From assembly GCF_964355755.1 (NCBI RefSeq), contig NC_092670.1:24973795-25037794 (forward strand): DNA of 64,000 bases, in the 5' to 3' direction. The position numbers and the translations under genes are program-made. Positions 59,301 to 64,000 of this stretch are shown piece by piece. Source of the stretch: Antedon mediterranea. Lineage: Eukaryota; Echinodermata; Crinoidea; Comatulida; Antedonidae. The first letter of the stretch is position 1. Each line of letters opens with the position of its first letter. A model generated the notes under the pieces. It did not search any database. It had not been told where the DNA came from and saw only the letters and a program-made list of their open reading frames with translations.

Positions 59301-62300
59301 ATTAATTATTTTATATAATCACTAGGTATGATGAATCGTTGGGTAAAGCATCACCCCCAAGCATGCCTACGTCTCCAGCTTCTGATAAGAATAATCAGAT
59401 AACTGTTATACCATTCCTAGAGGCTTTCAAAACCATCACGCTCTGTTTGAAATATGTAAGTTTGCCTTTCATTTTGTTAAATTACTATTGATGATTTTAA
59501 ATAAATTGATCTGTCATTTTAGACTTAATGTTGCACTCCATTTGAATTAGTTTTTGCCGTTCCATACCACTCTATTATGGACTACAAACATATGTAGCAT
59601 TCCATACATTACAGACCACAAGACACCATTTGTTTTAGTATCTTGAAAATATTCTTTTTCCCAAACCAATAATTAGTAAAAACTAACCTTGACAGTTTCG
59701 CTTTCCTGATCGGACAGCTTCTTCAGAAATTATGACGATCTATCATCAAACAGACTAACCTCTAGAGGGCCTATTCTGTTTAATGACAGGGTCATACACG
59801 TGACTGAGTTGGTGGGTGCCCTCGTCTCTGTTGATGATTTGGGCACCCACCAACTCAGTCACGTGTATGACCCTGTCATTAAACAGAATAGGCCCTCTAG
59901 AGGTCAGTCTGTTTGATGATAGATCGTCATTATTTCTGAAGAAGCTGTCCGATCAGGACAGCGAAACTGTCTAGGTTAGTTTTTACTAATTATTGGTTTG
60001 GGAAAAAGAATATTTTCAAGATACTTATACCTACAAACCAGATGAACATTTTCAATCACCATTTGTTTTAATTCTTTTTTTTTACACCCAACAACAAATT
60101 CATAAAATTCCGATCAAAACCCATATTTTTTCCGTCAATTAGCCTGACATATGAATCAATAATTAAGTAATAGTTGCTTGGACTTTGTGTTCATTATTGA
60201 ATGTGAAAGGATTTTCATTGTCGGCCTATTACAAAATAACATTTCATTGAAATGTTATATTTAATACAGGAAACTGATTGGCGAGTTCTTGAGCAGGTTT
60301 TGAGTGATCTTACAAAAGCATTGCAGAACAAGACATTAATTATTGCTGCTAATGGTGACCTAGATGTTTTCTGTGAAGCTGTCAGTGCGTTGGTAAGGAA
60401 AGAAAAATAAATCAATTTTAATCATGAAATTATTTTTCCAGGTCTTTTGTTAATGTTAAAAAATGTGAAGAAGATGGTTGTAGTGTAACAACCAAAACTT
60501 GTTGGATGTTGTATCACAAAACTTTACTTGCAGTACTTCCCTCTGCAAAACAATAGTATGTGCTTCTTACAACACAACAATTTTTAAAGAAATCTCAATA
60601 ATGATTTGAGATTCTCAAAGCCTTGTTCGCACTTGACTTGTAAAACGTTAAATTTAACCATGGTAGCCTTACCCAATGTCATTGGAAGATTTAGCCATCG
60701 TTCGCACTTGGATGTTTTCATGCAGTTTTCTTGGACACTTTAGCCAGCTACTTGGCTAATTTGACCAAATTTAGTCCAGTGGCAGTGAGGCTTAATTGTA
60801 AGATAAAATTAATTTGTATACACATTTCAGTTTTATTCCGTTACATTTTGTTTTTTATTTTGTTTCAGATCAATGAGCGAACACACCTTCATAATCTGAA
60901 GAATAAACCAACTAACTTTACTCGTAATGATTATTTCAATCGGGTGTTTGATGTGATTACAGCAACAATATCTTACCATAGTTTGCTTAACATACAATCA
61001 AAGGTATTTGTACACAATGGGATTTTGCAATGTCTTGGTTTATTTTAATGGGAAACAATATTACCATTATAGAATAATTATTACCATTTCTCTCTTCCTC
61101 TCTCTCTTCATTGTTCCACATAAAGTAAGACAAAAAATAAAAGATCAAGAAAAAACCTGGTTAAGTCTTTGTTTATGGGTGGAATCTCAATTAAGCCAAG
61201 TTTCCAAAAGACATTACATAAAAAAAAAAAGAAAAGCCAATCAGATTTTAGTTGAATATCAATAGAATAGAAATTTCCTTTAATAGTAAGTGTTGCTTTC
61301 TGAAAAGGGCTAGCTACTCGTCATTTTGGCCCTGGTATAATTTTAAAATTCCTGTTCGTATTATGTTAAATAGTTGTTTTCTTCCGTAGAATGCTATTGT
61401 TCATTGCTTAGAGATGGGGTTGAAGTTGAAGTGTGCGCAACAGTGTGTAGATGGTCTTACAATATGCACCCTTGAAATACAAGACCTAATGCTAAGAGTA
61501 TTACCAGGAATACTGCAACGTTTATCAACACTGTCAGCAACGAAACCTATGGCTATACCAGTACTGGAGTTTCTCTATGGTACGTAGGTCAAGAGGTCAC
61601 TTGGTTATCTCCTACGTTCAAATTTATTTTTTTTTGTTTCACAATACAGCAGTCTTGCTTATAATAAAATGTTAATATGTATAGGCTTGTATACTTGAAT
61701 GTATGAGTTAAATAGTGAGAATATTTTCATGAGTTGTATGAGAGGGAGTGAGTGGCCGAGTGGTTAAGACAGTGGAACCATAATTACGTAGTCATTAACA
61801 TTGGCAAGGGTTCAAGGCTCACACGCTCCATGGTTCTGGTGGTAAAACAAGTCTTCTTGGATAAGGACTATAAACTGTAGGTCCAGTGTACACATCTAGC
61901 TCATGTTCACTTTAAAGAACATAGTACATCTTTCTAGACGATTAAGGGGTTACCCTGGTGTACTAGTACACAGCCACTGTCACACACAGCCACTGTTCAA
62001 TTGGGAGTAGACCATTTTAAAGGTGTTTACCACCTGTTGGTCCCATCCTTCACTAAATATTCACCTTAGTGGAAAATGTCTGTTCTATACAATATGGTGA
62101 AGACAGTCAAGCTTAGTTTCTCTTCCAAGGAATACAAAACAAACCTGATCCTTATTGTGCTATTAAATTTAATAGGTATTATTTGGTCACCATATCTGTA
62201 CAAGAATTTTGTTGAGGAACAATACATGGCTATATTTGCTATTGCCTTGCACTACACAAATCCACGCAAGTAAGTTTTAAATTCACATTTTAAAATATAA

Positions 62301-63495
62301 ATAATAGATTAAATATTAATATTTAAAAATAGATAAATAGTAAATCTGTATATTAAAGAGTTATTTTGTCGTTTTGTCTAAAATTTTAAATGCTTAAATA
62401 ATTTATTTATTTTTAGGTTTAGTGTATATGTTGTTTCGTTGGCTCATCATGTTATTAGCATGTGGTTCATCAAATGCCGCTTGCCATTCAGAAGAGAGTT
62501 TGTAAGATTCATTACAAAGGTAAATATACACATATGTTTTTTTTCCTTGTCTTGTCCCATTTTATTGCATCGCATCATTTCAACATAGACAAAAAGACAA
62601 TTTGTTATGCTAAACCATTTCTCTTATTCATAAAGTTTATTTGAAATCACATCATCACTTTGTTTATTTTCAGGGTTTGCAAGCCAATGCAGCAGCAAGT
62701 GAAGATAGGAATCGATTTCAACTAAGAAGAAGTAGTAGCCTCAATGAAAAAGAAAAGTATATATACATATTATATAATAAAGCTTGGTTCCCACACAATG
62801 AAAAAAAAAGAAGTGTGATGTGCCTAAATATGGTTGTGATATGGCAAAATAGGTTGTGATATGACATAATCATGTCCATATATGGGGACATCACAATTTT
62901 TTGTCACATAAAGTTTGATAGTGTAGACAGAGCTTACTCAACACAAGTAATTTAACCGATCACAAATGAAGGTTGTTCTAAATTGTTTATGATTTGTCAA
63001 ATTGTGTATGCGTACTCCTAGTCTTGATTTACTGATATACAATACAAAACATATTTAATCTAAAGACAACATAAACATCCCTGGAAATAAAATATCTCTT
63101 TTCATATGCACAAACTATTTCACAGACATTAGGGTCAAACTTTATGGGACAAAATAATGGGATGTGTCCATATATGGACACGATGACGTCATATTACTAC
63201 CATATTTGGGCACATCACACTCTCTTTGTCAAACTATAGTTTGATAGTGTAGAGCTTTAGCATTATGCAAATGTGAGTATAACTATTTTTACATTAATCA
63301 CTTTTTCACATTTTTAAAATATTATTTCAGGGGTCACTTTGTTCTGAAAGGAAGCAAAAAAGAGAATGTTACAGAGGAACCTGTGTCGTGCCCTAATGAT
63401 GACATTCTAGAAGAATTGAACTCACTTCTTACAGAAACTTGCATGGATATGATGGCTAGGTTTACCTTCTCATCTTGTACAACTCAACCAAAAAG
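47329..63495 (+). CDS. TSC2: tuberin, N-terminal 996 residues in 24 coding exons, partial at right edge
   Basis: Tuberin is the GAP subunit of the TSC complex that shuts off Rheb and so mTORC1 at lysosomes. Exons: 47329-47466, 48035-48121, 48520-48630, 49045-49124, 49346-49456, 49747-49833, 50242-50416, 50900-50973, 51317-51443, 52452-52595, 53583-53738, 54117-54302, 54857-55012, 55401-55505, 58370-58492, 58889-58995, 59326-59455, 60270-60392, 60869-61003, 61390-61579, 62176-62269, 62417-62519, 62674-62756, 63331-63495. All borders are GT-AG and in phase. Family blocks include [93 protein letters not shown] and [15 protein letters not shown]. These cover the HEAT-like TSC1-binding and tuberin-type helical regions; the RapGAP domain lies beyond the window. 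An in-frame ATG at 47293 would add 12 residues. MAK at 47329 matches the family start. Confidence 0.96.
47467..51316. other. TSC2 introns 1-8, mostly featureless
   Basis: Introns of about 70-570 bp between exons. Noted inside: a hairpin GTTTAGTGTAAAC...GTTTACACTAAAC at 48761-48796, an ATA-rich run at 48664-48680, and dispersed repeat D1 (GATCCAGCCACTGATACCCA) at about 49907-49926. No nested gene seen. Confidence 0.55.
51498..51570. repeat. dispersed repeat D1, third copy (TSC2 intron 9)
   Basis: CCACTGATGCCCATAGCATT, then TTTTCAGTAACTTGCCTTTGG, the same sequence as in CCP110 intron 6 and TSC2 intron 6. Borders unknown. Confidence 0.6.
51837..52335. mobile_element. TIR DNA transposon with 7-bp target duplication, family P1-like copy 2
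   Basis: A perfect 32-bp TIR starts CAAAGAACTTATAACACAAG, with its inverse at 52304-52335. Flanks ATTGAAG at 51830-51836 and 52336-52342 are a 7-bp duplication. Internally there are three tandem copies (spacing 86-91 bp) of a unit starting GAGTAGGGCGCCCGCATC. It shares the CAAAGA terminus and 7-bp duplication with 34557-36163, so the two probably use related transposases. It sits inside TSC2 intron 9. Confidence 0.88.
52865..52960 (-). mobile_element. tRNA-derived SINE-like sequence (TSC2 intron 10)
   Basis: On the minus strand, A-box-like GAGTGGCGCAGCGGGTAAAA and B-box AGTTCAAGTCTC with spacing typical of tRNA promoters. Arms do not close into a tRNA. Confidence 0.5.
53206..53357. mobile_element. 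152-bp foldback MITE (TSC2 intron 10)
   Basis: Near-complete inverted repeat: ACAGATATTGCC at the left mirrors GGCAATATCTGT at the right, and GATATTTTGTTT mirrors AAACAAAATATC round an AGGAAATATATTTCCT centre. No coding capacity. Confidence 0.75.
54440..54740. mobile_element. short Penelope-like derivative with inverted ends (TSC2 intron 12)
   Basis: Inverted arms of about 90 bp are separated by about 110 bp. TTGTTCTTGAGAATGGT...CCGAAACGTTT occurs on the right (54669-54710) and its inverse on the left (54480-54520, AACATTTCGGTACCATTCTC). The TTGAGAA...CGAAACGTT layout is the same as in the terminal repeats of the full Penelope element at 55.5 kb. No ORF remains. Confidence 0.6.
55040..55245 (-). 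mobile_element. SINE body, inverted relative to the one at 61.8 kb (TSC2 intron 13)
   Basis: GGGTTCTTTAAAGTGCACAC and ACTGGACCTA match, inverted, the body of the element at 61745-62030 (GTCCAGTGTACAC, TTCACTTTAAAGAAC). No clear tRNA head survives here. Confidence 0.6.
55536..57736 (-). mobile_element. Penelope-like retroelement with inverted terminal repeats (TSC2 intron 14)
   Basis: 2.2 kb bounded by a 12-bp target duplication TACAAAATAATT (55524-55535 and 57737-57748). Terminal repeats of about 169 bp are in inverted orientation (55535-55703 and 57534-57702), nearly identical. A tail of about 34 bp lies between the right repeat and the duplication. The terminal repeats contain GATCTCTGATAGAGATC followed by GAAACGTTCG. 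The element lies antisense to TSC2, and its single ORF runs from one repeat into the other. Confidence 0.9.
55635..57566 (-). CDS. Penelope-like reverse transcriptase with C-terminal GIY-YIG endonuclease
   Basis: About 643 residues from the first ATG (57566; the codon before it is TTG). RT motifs in order: [13 protein letters not shown] (43-55), [15 protein letters not shown] (124-138), [14 protein letters not shown] with catalytic Asp190, [20 protein letters not shown], then [10 protein letters not shown] with the YVDD Asp pair near 294-295. IPFLDMLI and a [13 protein letters not shown] helix follow. The GIY-YIG nuclease begins about 490 (CGVIYEV...[14 protein letters not shown]) with conserved Arg and a downstream [11 protein letters not shown] glutamate; CxxC residues sit round the GVIY strand. 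No stop or frameshift interrupts it, so it may be recent. The N-terminus starts inside the terminal repeat and could be shorter than the family norm. Confidence 0.93.
   Translation of the reverse strand: MTLYASGCRLEIVKSTTLPPSNLTPKERKAINNLKKDKSILILPADKGRSTVILNTNDYKDKVGTMVSDTNVYELLKRNPTQNYKRKVVNIIGRLFKEKKINYREKEWLFPTAEIVPRLYCLPKIHKPNWPLRPIVDNINTVFYTVAQFLTKILGPLVGNTEHHVTYSGELASELKEIIVKPSETFVSFDVVSLFTKTPVEEALKVVENRLTTDPTLLDRTKLHVTDIMELLGLIVNKTYFSFNGNIYRQIQGIAKGSPISPILANLYLEWLEHQAINTAPTNIKPVYWKRYVDDVLAIIPIGTVHTFNTHLNNIDITDNIKFTTESMTNNTIPFLDMLITLNDNGTVTTSVYRKPTHTDQYLHFNSHHPLEHKLGLINTLVDRAEKVVGDMDLRKVEMDNIKKALHNCQYPEWSFQRVMENRKRKKNKGHEPQKEKIKMRGSIGIPYVKGMAERIRRTLSYHNVGTYFLPQNKIKNSLVHPKDKIEKMDTCGVIYEVTCRNCPQVYIGETGRALQTRINDHKKDVTTNTGGVMTRASRTSTSSIIHKSAITEHVIKHNHVPNWEATILTKEPKRKDRQIRESLHIRRNKEKTMNRDTGAHELSHLYNDLIDTSPGRAPHNLQPTTGGVQRHQQMTSRMTKLH
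58196..58342. mobile_element. PIF/Harbinger-type MITE, family M1 copy 2 (TSC2 intron 14)
   Basis: Starts AGCTCTGTCTACACTATC and ends GTAGACAGAGCT, flanked by TTA at 58193-58195 and 58343-58345. Internal TGATGTCATATCACCACTAT and GGGCACATCGC match copy 1. It ends only 27 bp before TSC2 exon 15, so the branch-point and pyrimidine region of that intron lies in or beside it. Confidence 0.88.
59638..60056. mobile_element. palindromic Penelope-type derivative (TSC2 intron 17)
   Basis: Two arms of about 184 bp (59638-59821 and 59841-60025) are near-perfect inverted copies round a 19-bp loop. A tail of about 31 bp follows, and the whole is flanked by a 14-bp duplication CACCATTTGTTTTA (59624-59637 and 60057-60070). 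Inverted arms plus a 30-35-bp tail before the duplication is the architecture of the full Penelope element at 55.5 kb, so this looks like paired terminal repeats that lost the ORF. Confidence 0.8.
59936..59971 (+). ncRNA. hammerhead-ribozyme-like core in the palindrome arm
   Basis: CTGAAGA, then an A, a perfect hairpin GCTGTCC/GGACAGC with loop GATCA, then GAAAC and TGTC. This resembles the hammerhead order CUGANGA - stem II - GAAA - stem III - UH. Hammerheads are known from Penelope-like terminal repeats. Stem I is not obvious and there is one extra A, so activity is unproven. The mirror copy is at 59691-59726 on the minus strand. Confidence 0.35.
61745..62030 (+). mobile_element. tRNA-derived SINE (TSC2 intron 20)
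   Basis: The head has A box GTGGCCGAGTGGTTAAGAC and B box GGGTTCAAGGCTC (about 61805-61820), like a tRNA-Leu/Ser-derived promoter with a long variable-arm-like insert. The body contains TAAACTGTAGGTCCAGTGTA and TTCACTTTAAAGAAC, shared with 55040-55245. The 3' border is not certain. Confidence 0.7.
62781..62934. mobile_element. PIF/Harbinger-type MITE, family M1 copy 3 (TSC2 intron 23)
   Basis: The right end GATAGTGTAGACAGAGCT is intact. The left end is diverged (AGCTTGGTTCCCACAC). The interior has two GTTGTGATATG words and GTCCATATATGGGGACATCA. It lies 24 bp after the exon 23 donor. The flanking trinucleotide (TAA versus TAC) is imperfect. Confidence 0.75.
63132..63256. mobile_element. PIF/Harbinger-type MITE, family M1 copy 4 (TSC2 intron 23)
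   Basis: GATGTGTCCATATATGGACA and GGGCACATCACA in the interior, right end GATAGTGTAGAGCT, flanked by TTA at 63129-63131 and 63257-63259. It has a shortened terminal repeat and lies in the same intron as copy 3. Confidence 0.75.
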
Positions 63496-64000
63496 GTGGA
63501 AAAAAACAATTATAAATAGTTGTTTCTGTTTTTTTCTAAGCTATAGTTACTACGCTATCAATGGCGAATCTAGGATTTTGAAATGGCTTATGAATGATCT
63601 CTTATCTAAAATTATCTAATGTATTTTCCCCCAAAAACCTGAAAAAAATTAAGATTAATATTTTGCATTTTTAATAAAGTTATTAAAGAAATGTTAATTT
63701 TAACCAAAAACCATTGTCTGATTTAAGTATTGTTTGGTTTAAATTACATTAATTTTCAAGTTGATCCAGTTTTTGGTCAAAGTGAATAAATATTATGTGA
63801 CATTAAAATGGCATATTCAACAAAAGATTTGAAAAAACCAATTTTTTTTATATTAGTGAAATACTTACATTTGATTGATCAATAGTTACCAGTTAAATAA
63901 ATAGTATTTTCAATATCTTTTTATCAATTATTTTTATAATTGTTTTCCTTTTTATTCATTTAATTTGTTAGTACTTTAAGTTAAAAGCGCTCTATATATT
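63496..64000. other. start of TSC2 intron 24
   Basis: AT-rich intron following the exon 24 donor GTGGAA, running off the window. No feature recognised. GTGGAA is a weak donor, but phase and homology (TTQPKR) place the exon end here. Confidence 0.6.

Overview
This is a eukaryotic nuclear window: spliced genes with GT-AG introns, AT-rich introns and very dense transposable-element debris. Gene content (folliculin, CP110, clan-3 cytochromes P450, tuberin, a TRIM-NHL protein), Penelope and Helitron elements, and abundant AGGCCTA-type palindromic tracts suggest an invertebrate deuterostome. An echinoderm is the best guess; the species cannot be fixed from this window.

Layout, left to right. (1) 122-14931, minus strand: folliculin (FLCN), five coding exons, 3' end off the left edge. 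Its 12.8-kb second intron carries a nested intronless TRIM-NHL gene (6449-8569, plus), a second copy of that gene's 3' end (12613-12729), three 22-bp minisatellite arrays and several TIR elements. (2) 15.2-18.6 kb: a palindromic element built round a TCGCCCC-type array, an inverted companion array, and an AGGCCTA-rich block. (3) 18736-26050, plus: CCP110 (CP110), nine coding exons, complete. (4) 26636-28183 (minus) and 30272-31816 (plus): two nearly identical, intronless, head-to-head clan-3 P450 genes. Their shared 2.1-kb upstream region has three identical CCATATAAGG boxes and a tRNA-like SINE. (5) 32.8-38.1 kb: a tRNA-like relic, LINE fragments and two TIR elements. (6) 38181-45691: a 7.5-kb near-perfect palindrome of about 183-bp tandem units with mirror-image unit order, which looks like a giant foldback transposon. 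(7) 47329-63495, plus: the first 24 coding exons of TSC2 (tuberin), with the RapGAP end off the right edge. Its introns hold a Penelope retroelement with an RT and GIY-YIG ORF, related palindromic Penelope derivatives, PIF/Harbinger-like MITEs, SINE-like sequences and a TIR element with a 7-bp target duplication.

FLCN and TSC2 both control mTORC1 at the lysosome and lie about 32 kb apart here, divergently oriented. CCP110 (centriole capping) and the P450s lie between them, so this is probably neighbourhood rather than an operon-like unit. The strongest mobile-element evidence comes from the TRIM duplication: one paralogous copy serves as the empty site for insertions in the other, confirming a Helitron, a Harbinger-type MITE and an hAT-type MITE.
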